Source: an uncultured Collinsella sp.
Lineage (GTDB): Bacteria > Actinomycetota > Coriobacteriia > Coriobacteriales > Coriobacteriaceae
Length of the DNA stretch: 10,925 nt
Assembly (NCBI GenBank): GCA_900542275.1
Contig: UQMW01000055.1
Location: 1-10,925 of the forward strand
Direction: 5' to 3'
Part shown: piece by piece, positions 1 through 6,108 of the stretch
Position numbering within the stretch: the stretch's first letter is position 1
Layout of the letters: each line of letters begins with the position of its first letter
Notes under the pieces: model-generated
Told to the model about the DNA's origin: nothing
Database searches by the model: none
Seen by the model: the letters and a program-made list of their open reading frames with translations, nothing else
Translations under genes and position numbers: made by a program

Positions 1-1991
1 GGAGCAGCCTGTTTGGGCGCAGCGGGTTCAGGCGCCGACGGGGTCGGTGCCGCTACCGGTGCCGCTTTTGGCTGCGGCGCGCTGGCGCTCGAGGATGCAG
101 GGGCCGCCGAGGACACGGGTTGCGGGTCCGCAGATGCCGCAGCCCGTGCAGATGGAGAATGCTCCTCATGTTGAGGAGCCGGCGTGCCACCCCCATCCAG
201 GACATAGTCGACGGTGCGACGACCGAAGACCGCGCAGACCGTCGGCAGGACCACCGACTGCGTATCGGCGCGACCGAGCATCTTGATGGCAAAGGTCGAG
301 CCCGAAGGGAACGAAACGGTGAGTTTGGAGCCGTCGTCGGCCGTGGCGCGAGCGTTGAGCAAAAGCCCTGCGTAGGAGGCCTGACGAGCCTTGACGCGCT
401 CGACAACCTCGGCCCATTTGCGCTGCAGCTCTCCGGCATCCTCGACCGCGGGGGTCTCGGCAGCACCGGCGGCAGCAACTTGAGCGGCAGTGTTGGGCTT
501 GGACACCGGCATGGTCGATGCAGCAGGCGCGGGAGCCGGAGCCGTAACGGGTTGAGGTGCAGGCGTTACAGGTTTGGGCGCGGGAGCCGGAGCCGCGGAC
601 TTGGGCGCAGGCTGGGCAGCTGGAACAGCAGCACCGCGGTCCCAAGGCATGCCACCCTGATGCGCGGACGTAGCAGCGGGGGCGGCGGTCGCCGCAGGAG
701 TAGCAGCTCGGGCACCCGAGATCAGCGTCGGTTGCTGTGTCGTCGCGGGTGCAGCCGCGACAGCCGCAGGCGCACTCGCTTGAGCAGCAGCCACGCTCGC
801 CGGTACCGCTGCATTGGCAACCATGGCCTCCAGACGTGCCACGCGCTCGGCCAATGCCTCAATCGTTAAATCGGCCTCGGGACGTGCCAGGCGCGTGCAG
901 GCGATCTCGAGCACCAGGCGCACGTCGCTCGCGCCCCTCATCTCCAGTGCGGCATCGTCGAGCACCGTCAGCACACGGGCCAGGCGGTCGGCAGGATGCT
1001 CGCCAAAGGCAGCGGCCTCGGCAGCAAGCGCCTCGGCCTGCTCGGAGCCGCCCTCAAACAGCTCGGCACGGGCACCGGCAACGCAGGCAACGTACACGTC
1101 ACGCACATGCGCCACCAGGTCGCGCGTCAGCTCCAGCAGGTCGTTTCCTTCCTCGACCTGCGCACGGATCAGTCCATAGAGCTCGGCAACATCGCGATCG
1201 GCAATGGCGCGGGAAAACTCGCCCAGAATCTGGTCCGAAACCTCGCCTAAAAGCGAGCGGGCGTCGTCCGCATGCACAGAACCGTTGCCAAAGACGCTCA
1301 GCTGCTCCAGCGTGGACAACGCGTCGCGCATACCGCCCTTGGCATGGCGCGCCACGATAGCCAGCGCCTCATCGTCGTAATCGAAGCCCTCCTGCTCGCA
1401 CACGTATGCCAGGCGACGCTCGATATCCTCGTTGCCGATGCGATGGAAATCGAAACGCTGGCAGCGCGAGAGGATGGTCTCCAGAATCTTTTGCGGGTCG
1501 GTGGTGCACAGCACAAAGATCACGTGTGCCGGCGGCTCCTCGAGCGTCTTGAGCAGCGCGTTGAACGCCGCCGTCGTGAGCATGTGAACCTCGTCGATGA
1601 TATAGATCTTGTACTTGCCGCGCACCGGGGCAAAGTTGACGGAGTTGATGATTTCCTCGCGCACATTGTCCACGCCCGTGCGGGAGGCGGCATCGAGCTC
1701 GTAGACATCGGGGTGGTTACCCTCGGCAATGAGCTCGCACTCCTCGCAAGTACCGTCGGGCATGCAGCCGCTTGCACCCTCGGCGCGCGCCGCCTCGGCA
1801 TTGCGGCACAGCAGCGCCTTGGCCAGAATGCGCGCCATGGTGGTCTTGCCCGTGCCGCGCGGTCCGCAGAACAGGTAGGCGTGGGACAGGCGCCCCTCGG
1901 TGATGGCGTGCTCGAGCGTCGAGACGATATGCTGCTGGCCCACCACGGAGTCAAAGGTGAGCGGGCGATACTTTCGGTACAACGATTCCAT
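1..1991 (-). CDS. dnaX: DNA polymerase III subunit gamma/tau, 3' end cut by window edge
   Basis: This is the clamp-loader ATPase that opens and loads the beta sliding clamp and holds the replisome together. The reading frame is open from the ATG at 1991 to the window edge, giving 663 codons with no stop. Residues 1-50 begin MESLYRKYRP and run into the Walker A motif GPRGTGKT (43-50). Four zinc-binding cysteines follow (C62, C76, C82, C85), then Walker B IIDEVH (131-136), the SRC arginine finger (175-177) and the sensor-2 motif GGMRDALS (219-226). Residues about 391-516 are an Ala/Pro-rich linker, followed by a tau-type C-terminal domain (about 520-600) and a second Ala/Pro-rich tail that runs off the window. 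A GGGGGAG Shine-Dalgarno sits 5 nt before the ATG. No A-rich slippery site for a short gamma form is visible in the part present. The identification is secure. Confidence 0.97.
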   Translation of the reverse strand, partial: MESLYRKYRPLTFDSVVGQQHIVSTLEHAITEGRLSHAYLFCGPRGTGKTTMARILAKALLCRNAEAARAEGASGCMPDGTCEECELIAEGNHPDVYELDAASRTGVDNVREEIINSVNFAPVRGKYKIYIIDEVHMLTTAAFNALLKTLEEPPAHVIFVLCTTDPQKILETILSRCQRFDFHRIGNEDIERRLAYVCEQEGFDYDDEALAIVARHAKGGMRDALSTLEQLSVFGNGSVHADDARSLLGEVSDQILGEFSRAIADRDVAELYGLIRAQVEEGNDLLELTRDLVAHVRDVYVACVAGARAELFEGGSEQAEALAAEAAAFGEHPADRLARVLTVLDDAALEMRGASDVRLVLEIACTRLARPEADLTIEALAERVARLEAMVANAAVPASVAAAQASAPAAVAAAPATTQQPTLISGARAATPAATAAPAATSAHQGGMPWDRGAAVPAAQPAPKSAAPAPAPKPVTPAPQPVTAPAPAPAASTMPVSKPNTAAQVAAAGAAETPAVEDAGELQRKWAEVVERVKARQASYAGLLLNARATADDGSKLTVSFPSGSTFAIKMLGRADTQSVVLPTVCAVFGRRTVDYVLDGGGTPAPQHEEHSPSARAAASADPQPVSSAAPASSSASAPQPKAAPVAAPTPSAPEPAAPKQAA

Positions 1992-2107
1992 GGGTGCTCC
2001 CCCGGGTATACTGAGTCTTGTTGCCGCGGCGGCCATGCGGTCGCACGGCATACTGCATTCCATAATAACCCGTACGGCGAGCCCGCCGCGATAGGAGTCC
2101 AAAGAGC
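1992..2107. promoter_or_regulatory. Divergent intergenic region between dnaX and the YcxB-like gene
   Basis: These 116 bp must hold the start signals for both divergent genes. On the plus strand, CATAAT at 2061-2066 is a reasonable -10 box, but no good -35 lies 16-18 bp upstream. The plus-strand gene has AGGAG at 2093-2097, 10 nt before its ATG. On the minus strand no promoter stands out; GTATAC at 2007-2012 and TTATTAT near 2062-2068 are only weak candidates. No SRP RNA-like sequence is seen, although that gene neighbours dnaX in some Gram-positive bacteria. Confidence 0.35.
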
Positions 2108-2827
2108 ATGGCAGACGCAGAGAGCAACCTCGTTCCCTCCGAAGCAGCCGACCAGGTCGAGGTCGCGCTCGAGGAGCAGGCCGCAGCCGACGACGGCATC
2201 CTGTACCTCAACGAGTACCAATACGAAAACGACCTCGTCACCGACTTCGCCCGCCTGGTCGCCTCGCCCAGGCGTCGCGGCTCGCTGTATGTCGCCGCGG
2301 CAATTGCCGCGCTCATCGGCATCGGCATGCTGGTGGCCGGCGGCAACTGGATCAAGTTTGGCGTCGTCTTGATCGTATTCGGCGCCTTTTTGGCCTGGTG
2401 GAGCAAAAACCTACACCACACCCTCGCCCGCGACTTTATCGACGCCGTTGAGGCCGACGAGTCCATGGGTGGCCGCTATCGCCGCGTCGCCGCCAACGAG
2501 GACGGCCTGATGGTTTGGGGCACGAGCGGCAAGTCGCAGTTCTTCCCGTTTGAAAAGCTCGACCACGTGCTCGACGGCGAGCGCATCTTTGTGGCCATGT
2601 TCGCCGACCAGGGCGTGACGATCCCTAAGGACACCTTTGTCCGCGGCGATGCCGAGCAGTTCGGTCCCTTCCTTAAGGCGCGCATCAACAAAAAACTCCG
2701 CATCGAGACCAAACGCAAGAAGATGAAGGCAGAAAAGGCCGCTGCCGAAGCAAAACAGGGCGACAAGCCCCAGGAGACCAAGGGCAAGCAGCGCAAGCAG
2801 AAGAAGAACAAGAAGAAGAAGCGGTAA
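2108..2827 (+). CDS. Membrane protein with YcxB-like C-terminal domain
   Basis: This encodes 239 residues. An acidic N-terminus (1-30) is followed by two adjacent membrane helices (about 60-78 and 82-98). A soluble domain (about 100-200) then resembles the YcxB-like family, ending in the segment VTIPKDTFVRGDAEQFGPFL. The last 45 residues are an extremely basic Lys/Gln tail. YcxB-like proteins are small bacterial membrane proteins of unknown function. By charge, the C-terminal domain and basic tail should be cytoplasmic, and the tail could contact RNA, DNA or acidic lipid; that is inference. AGGAG lies 10 nt before the ATG. Base composition matches the housekeeping flanks. The gene appears monocistronic, divergent from dnaX and convergent with the ABC block. 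The coding call is firm; the family name comes from motif resemblance only. Confidence 0.85.
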   Translation: MADAESNLVPSEAADQVEVALEEQAAADDGILYLNEYQYENDLVTDFARLVASPRRRGSLYVAAAIAALIGIGMLVAGGNWIKFGVVLIVFGAFLAWWSKNLHHTLARDFIDAVEADESMGGRYRRVAANEDGLMVWGTSGKSQFFPFEKLDHVLDGERIFVAMFADQGVTIPKDTFVRGDAEQFGPFLKARINKKLRIETKRKKMKAEKAAAEAKQGDKPQETKGKQRKQKKNKKKKR

Positions 2828-2855
2828 TCCGGCCGACACCGAAGGCGCCTCGTCC

Positions 2856-2895
2856 CGCGCCCGATTCCGGGCCGGGGCGCCTGGAATCGGGCGCG
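2856..2895. terminator. 13-bp G/C-rich hairpin between convergent genes
   Basis: CGCGCCCGATTCC (2856-2868) and GGAATCGGGCGCG (2883-2895) are perfect inverted arms around a 14-nt loop. The hairpin lies 28 bp after the stop of the YcxB-like gene and 37 bp after the stop of the convergent exported-protein gene, so it could end transcripts from either side. A T-run does not follow closely on either strand, so it is not a classical intrinsic terminator. It may act as a Rho-dependent or RNA-stabilising 3' end. A smaller palindrome, AGGCGCCT, is at 2843-2850. Confidence 0.5.
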
Positions 2896-2932
2896 CGTAC
2901 CGCCAATGGACCCGTTTTGCCTTGCTCTCGAG

Positions 2933-3601
2933 CTATTTCACTTCAAACCTTAAGAGCCTCCGCTCCGGCAGATCGGTCATCTTCATCGTGTAAGTCCCGG
3001 GAAATGCTTTCTCAAAACGGACGGTCTCGTAACCTTCGAAATAGTCGTTGGTGTTCTGCATCATAAATGGGACGAGCAACTCGTTTTCTGCCCCAACCTC
3101 CACGGCAAACGCAGCAGAGCCGCCAAGGACCGGCATGGCTTGCGTTATCAGATCGGTATTGACTACAAAATCATAGTTTGGCGCAGACTCCGGAACCAGA
3201 TGCCAAACATACGCTTTGATTCCACCGTCGATATTATCCCTATTTCTGACACGCATCTTTACGGCGATAACGCACGTGATGTCGGCATCCTTCAGTCTCG
3301 TTTTCGTATCCACGGTGCCATATTTTGAATAATCGTCATGTGCTCGTTTGAGATACTCGCGCGGCGTGAGCAACTCTGCCCCGTCTATGCAAAACGAATA
3401 CCCATCAGTCACCACATCCTTCGACCCCAGAAACGCTCCATCCATCGAGAGCCATTCGCCCTCCGCGTAATATTTCTCAGGAATGACCGTCCGGTTCCCG
3501 TTAACGACGCTCACCCTCATGCCCGCAAGGCCGGTAGCAGCACAGCAAAAAAGCGCGAGCGCCGATCTTCTCGTCCACAGGGTCTTCTTCATCGCGCTCA
3601 C
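2933..3601 (-). CDS. Exported or membrane-anchored protein of unknown function, last gene of the ABC operon
   Basis: The product has 222 residues. Its N-terminus has a basic stretch (MKKTLWTRR) and then a hydrophobic core (about 14-28), so it should be a signal peptide or an N-terminal anchor. The cysteines in that core lack a proper lipobox, so a lipoprotein is unlikely. The remainder is a soluble, mixed alpha/beta-looking domain with many aromatic residues. I do not firmly recognise it; it recalls small exported proteins given only DUF numbers in Coriobacteriia (possibly DUF5028, from memory). The GTG at 3601 overlaps the ATPase stop (GTGA), but GGAAAGG ends only 2 nt before it. The ATG at 3592, 11 nt from that site, is a credible alternative giving MKK at the N-terminus. 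Tight coupling to an exporter suggests a partner, substrate-capture or immunity role; this is inference. Confidence 0.85.
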   Translation of the reverse strand: MSAMKKTLWTRRSALALFCCAATGLAGMRVSVVNGNRTVIPEKYYAEGEWLSMDGAFLGSKDVVTDGYSFCIDGAELLTPREYLKRAHDDYSKYGTVDTKTRLKDADITCVIAVKMRVRNRDNIDGGIKAYVWHLVPESAPNYDFVVNTDLITQAMPVLGGSAAFAVEVGAENELLVPFMMQNTNDYFEGYETVRFEKAFPGTYTMKMTDLPERRLLRFEVK

Positions 3602-4242
3602 GACCTTTCCCGAACTTTCACAACGGCACCGTCGCGCATGCAGTAAACCCGATCGGCCAGTTCCTCGAGCACCTCTCCGTCATGGCTGGACAGAAGGACC
3701 TCACGACCCGTTGATGCCGCCATCGCCACAACGCGCTTGAGCATTTCAACGCCCGCTTCGTCGAGGGCATTCGTTGGCTCATCGAGAACAAGCAGCTTCG
3801 GCTTCTCCATAATTGCCGCAGCTATCCCCAGACGCTGCTTCATCCCAAGCGAGTATGCTCGGAACTTCTTTTTTTCGTCTGCATCGAGCCCCACGAGCCG
3901 CAGGGCAGAGCGAATGTCCTCGGGGGTGGCAACGCCCTTGATCTGAGCGATGAGCTTCAGATTGTCGTAGCCAGACAGATATCCCAAAAAGGAAGGCGCC
4001 TCGATCAACATCCCCAGACTCGGCGGGAACGAGATGTCCGCCCCAAGCCTTTGGCCATCGATAGAGATTTCGCCTTCGGTAGGCTTGATCAACCCGCAAA
4101 CCGCTCGCATGAGCATGGTCTTACCCGAACCGTTTATCCCCTGAAGCCCGACCACAGTCCCAGGGTCAACCTCGATGGACACGTTGCGCAGGACATCGTT
4201 TTTACCCATGCGCTTCGATACGCCCCTTACGATCACACTCAT
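3598..4242 (-). CDS. ABC transporter ATPase, bacitracin/lantibiotic-export type
   Basis: This 214-residue nucleotide-binding subunit should power the two permeases encoded just upstream. Visible motifs are Walker A GINGSGKT (35-42), signature SLGMKQRLG (131-139), Walker B LLVLDEP (150-156), the D-loop around ALDEAG and the switch His187 in SSHD. The position normally held by the Q-loop glutamine is Glu81 (LIEAPSF). A Glu here is described for lantibiotic self-immunity ATPases (LanF type), and the SLGMKQRL signature is shared with BcrA-like proteins. I choose the ATG at 4242 because GGGGGA lies just upstream with good spacing and it forms an ATGA overlap with the permease stop. An in-frame ATG at 4305 would add 21 residues unlike the family start and bury the gene in the permease. 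The substrate cannot be read from the sequence. Confidence 0.95.
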   Translation of the reverse strand: MSVIVRGVSKRMGKNDVLRNVSIEVDPGTVVGLQGINGSGKTMLMRAVCGLIKPTEGEISIDGQRLGADISFPPSLGMLIEAPSFLGYLSGYDNLKLIAQIKGVATPEDIRSALRLVGLDADEKKKFRAYSLGMKQRLGIAAAIMEKPKLLVLDEPTNALDEAGVEMLKRVVAMAASTGREVLLSSHDGEVLEELADRVYCMRDGAVVKVRERS

Positions 4243-5075
4243 ATCTTGTCCCCCTTTTCTATAAGGTCGGCCCTTCGAAACCACAGTCCACCCAACGATA
4301 GGCATAACGACATAAGCCCAATTGATGACAAGACACTCGAGCCCGCCGCGATTCCCTCTTTGACAATTCCACCCCAGCGCAACAGCATCAAGGCGTTACC
4401 CAATAGCGCCCAATGTCGTGCATATGCCGAGCAGATCAGGTAGCTCATTAAAACCACAAACGAGACTGACGACCCAAGCACAAACCCAACCGCTGCCTGC
4501 GCAAACGCAAGCGCCTCAAAAGCAAATAAGAGACCTATGAAAAACGGCAGCGCATCTGCCTCGGCAGCTTTGAGAAACCACGGCGCCAAATTAGCCAGTT
4601 GAAGCGACTCACCATGAATGACCGCGCTGAACGAGGAGCTCACCACCAAGCTCCAAATCACAACAGAGCAAACCACCACGAGCAGTGAAAATGCCGTTAC
4701 TGCCGCCACCAAGATAAAACGCGAGACCCACCAAAGGGTTCTTGCCCGGCATCGAACAAGTGCTTGTAAACCAAGCCCGTGCAACGATTCGGTCGGATAG
4801 TCGAGTGTTGTATAGAGAATAAGCAGAATGAGAAATAGCCATCCTAGCGGAGGCACAAACATGACCCCGGGCCTAGGCTCAAACGGAGCAGATCCGGCAA
4901 ACACGAGCGCAAGATTATCCGCAAACCCCAAGGTATCCGTCCGAACCCCATACACAGAAGACAATCCGTAGGCGTACACCAAGTTCGCAACGGTCACTGC
5001 CGCAATTGCAATAAAAGTGATGATGTTCTTCTTCAAAACGGTCCTCAGGTCCGCGGCGACCAGCCTAAACAGCAT
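4239..5075 (-). CDS. ABC-2-type permease, second membrane subunit
   Basis: The 278-residue product is predominantly hydrophobic with about six membrane helices (roughly 19-40, 75-92, 117-145, 176-203, 204-218, 250-266). The N-terminus, MLFRLVAADLRTVLKKN, is a short basic amphipathic lead as in ABC-2 permeases. It has no nucleotide-binding motif and should form the export channel together with the neighbouring permease and the ATPase. Its ATG shares one base with the upstream stop (TGATG) and its own stop overlaps the ATPase start by four bases, so all three are probably translationally coupled. The similar length but low identity of the two permeases resembles the E and G subunits of lantibiotic-immunity transporters. 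The class is well supported; the substrate is unknown. Confidence 0.85.
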   Translation of the reverse strand: MLFRLVAADLRTVLKKNIITFIAIAAVTVANLVYAYGLSSVYGVRTDTLGFADNLALVFAGSAPFEPRPGVMFVPPLGWLFLILLILYTTLDYPTESLHGLGLQALVRCRARTLWWVSRFILVAAVTAFSLLVVVCSVVIWSLVVSSSFSAVIHGESLQLANLAPWFLKAAEADALPFFIGLLFAFEALAFAQAAVGFVLGSSVSFVVLMSYLICSAYARHWALLGNALMLLRWGGIVKEGIAAGSSVLSSIGLMSLCLSLGGLWFRRADLIEKGDKI

Positions 5076-5956
5076 CAGACCACCTCGCGTCTTTTTAAGA
5101 ATCTCGCGGAAACCAAAGAAAAGACGAACAGCAAGATGATTTCCGCAACCCCCGCTCGGATGTCGGGCCAGTTATTTAGTGATTCCGACCTGATGCTGTT
5201 AAGAATGTTGCAGTTAAAGCCGACGCATGAAAGGACGCTAAAAATCCAGTCGTTAACAAAGTGCCATGCAACCATAATCAGATATGGAACGACCATCGCC
5301 TTGATTCTGCTGCGAAACACAACCGACAGACCGGTCACGGCCATGGATAGAACCCCCAGCGCCACCGCATCGAACAGCGTATAAACCAGCACGTATAACA
5401 GAGGCCGGGAATAAAACAGGCCAGAAAAATAGCTATGCAGATAGAGCCCGACGTAAGTCGATTCGTCGACTCGGGGGAGATACGCGGGAAACAGCATTGA
5501 GACAATCAGAAAGTTCACGAGTAGCGGAATAGCCGTGACCGCAAACGCAGAGAGGAAAGCAGACAGCATCTTCACGTTCACGTATGCATTTCTAGAAACA
5601 CGCGTGCAGATCTGTGCCTCGTAACCGCTCAAACGCTCGGACAGGCATGACCACGACCCGGCCAACATGGCAAGCAACGGCAGCGCATAGAAAAACACCG
5701 ACGCTAACAACGGCGCGTTCGCGCTCACAACAATCCAGTTGCCAAAGCTACTTTCACGCGTTTGACCGAGGTATGTCTGAGACTGCAGACCAATGCCGTA
5801 GCCAAAAGATAACAGCTGCTTGCGCTCAGTCTCGAGCGTCCACCATGCCTCAATGGCGGCCGCCATCGAAATTGCAGTTGCAACCATAAGGGTCAACGCA
5901 AATATAGGATTGCCAAATATCTTGGACAACTCGTGCCGTATTAGATTTCTATTCAA
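5075..5956 (-). CDS. ABC-2-type permease, first gene of the exporter operon (TTG start)
   Basis: The 293-residue product has about six membrane helices (roughly 17-39, 80-103, 131-156, 185-212, 219-240, 268-286). An extracytoplasmic loop at about 40-76 separates the first two helices, the standard ABC-2 permease layout. The start is a TTG at 5956: an in-frame TGA lies three codons upstream, no in-frame ATG or GTG lies in between, and GGAGG at 5967-5971 is 10 nt away. The first residues, (M)NRNLIRHELSKIF, fit the family. Codons such as AGA, CTA and ATA are more frequent than in dnaX or the kinase gene, suggesting a different origin for the block. It is the first gene of the four-gene operon. 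The hairpin at 5976-6007 and the palindrome at 6029-6040 lie in its leader region. Confidence 0.85.
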   Translation of the reverse strand: MNRNLIRHELSKIFGNPIFALTLMVATAISMAAAIEAWWTLETERKQLLSFGYGIGLQSQTYLGQTRESSFGNWIVVSANAPLLASVFFYALPLLAMLAGSWSCLSERLSGYEAQICTRVSRNAYVNVKMLSAFLSAFAVTAIPLLVNFLIVSMLFPAYLPRVDESTYVGLYLHSYFSGLFYSRPLLYVLVYTLFDAVALGVLSMAVTGLSVVFRSRIKAMVVPYLIMVAWHFVNDWIFSVLSCVGFNCNILNSIRSESLNNWPDIRAGVAEIILLFVFSLVSARFLKRREVV

Positions 5957-5966
5957 GCAACATCAC

Positions 5967-5971
5967 CCTCC
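5967..5971 (-). promoter_or_regulatory. Shine-Dalgarno deciding the TTG start of the exporter operon
   Basis: GGAGG, extending as GGAGGGTGAT, pairs well with the 16S rRNA tail. It lies 10 nt before the TTG at 5956, but only 3 nt before an out-of-frame ATG at 5963 that opens a four-codon ORF (ATG TTG CTT GAA TAG). The short ORF overlaps the true start, so ribosomes choosing the ATG would terminate immediately. Confidence 0.5.
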
Positions 5972-5975
5972 CATT

Positions 5976-6007
5976 GGCCGGGCCGAGCAACAACGCTCGA
6001 CCCGGCC
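5976..6007 (-). promoter_or_regulatory. G/C-rich hairpin in the exporter operon leader
   Basis: Arms at 5976-5988 and 5995-6007 form a 13-bp stem around a 6-nt loop. The one imperfect position (5983/6000) is a C-A mismatch in plus-strand RNA but a G-U wobble in minus-strand RNA, so the stem is intact only in the transcript that reads into the ABC operon. It ends four or five bases before the GGGAGG ribosome-binding region. No T-run follows on the minus strand, so it fits a leader or attenuator structure or an RNA-processing element better than a simple terminator for the upstream regulator gene. Confidence 0.55.
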
Positions 6008-6028
6008 CTAATCACAAGCGGTTAACAA

Positions 6029-6040
6029 TGCGTCGACGCA
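6029..6040. promoter_or_regulatory. Perfect 12-bp palindrome, candidate operator
   Basis: TGCGTCGACGCA reads the same on both strands and lies in the 152-bp gap between the regulator gene and the exporter operon, 73 bp before the operon's TTG start. LuxR-type DNA-binding domains act as dimers on inverted repeats, so it is a plausible target of the adjacent regulator. Nearby minus-strand TTTACA (about 6070) could be a -35, but no convincing -10 lies at standard spacing. This is a proposal based on symmetry and position only. Confidence 0.35.
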
Positions 6041-6108
6041 CGGCAACTTTTGCATGAATAGAGAAAGATGTCTGTAAACACTCGCTATTGAGTTGATTGC
6101 TCAGGCGT

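Noticed and set aside
1..1991. Programmed frameshift site in dnaX as in Escherichia coli
   Set aside because: No A-AAA-AAG-type slippery run is present in the visible part, and the frame continues intact to the window edge.
1992..2107. SRP (4.5S/scRNA) gene next to dnaX
   Set aside because: The conserved core GGTCAGG...GGAAGCAGCC of SRP RNA is absent from the gap.
120..2372. Long open frames on the plus strand opposite dnaX (for example 120-869 and 1272-2372)
   Set aside because: They are Arg/Ser/His-rich or low-complexity, lack ribosome sites and lie antisense to an unmistakable DnaX with all its motifs. G+C-rich coding DNA opens antisense frames by chance.
3520..3570. Lipoprotein signal peptide in the exported protein
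   Set aside because: Cysteines are present in the hydrophobic core, but the residues before them include Phe and another Cys rather than the small residues of a lipobox.
4243..4305. Longer N-terminus for the ABC ATPase from an ATG at 4305
   Set aside because: The extra 21 residues do not resemble the family start, the extension would bury the start in the permease gene, and the ATG at 4242 has GGGGGA at good spacing and an ATGA overlap.
5976..6007. Classical Rho-independent terminator for the membrane regulator
   Set aside because: The stem is strong, but no T-run follows on the minus strand and the next bases form the operon's ribosome-binding site.
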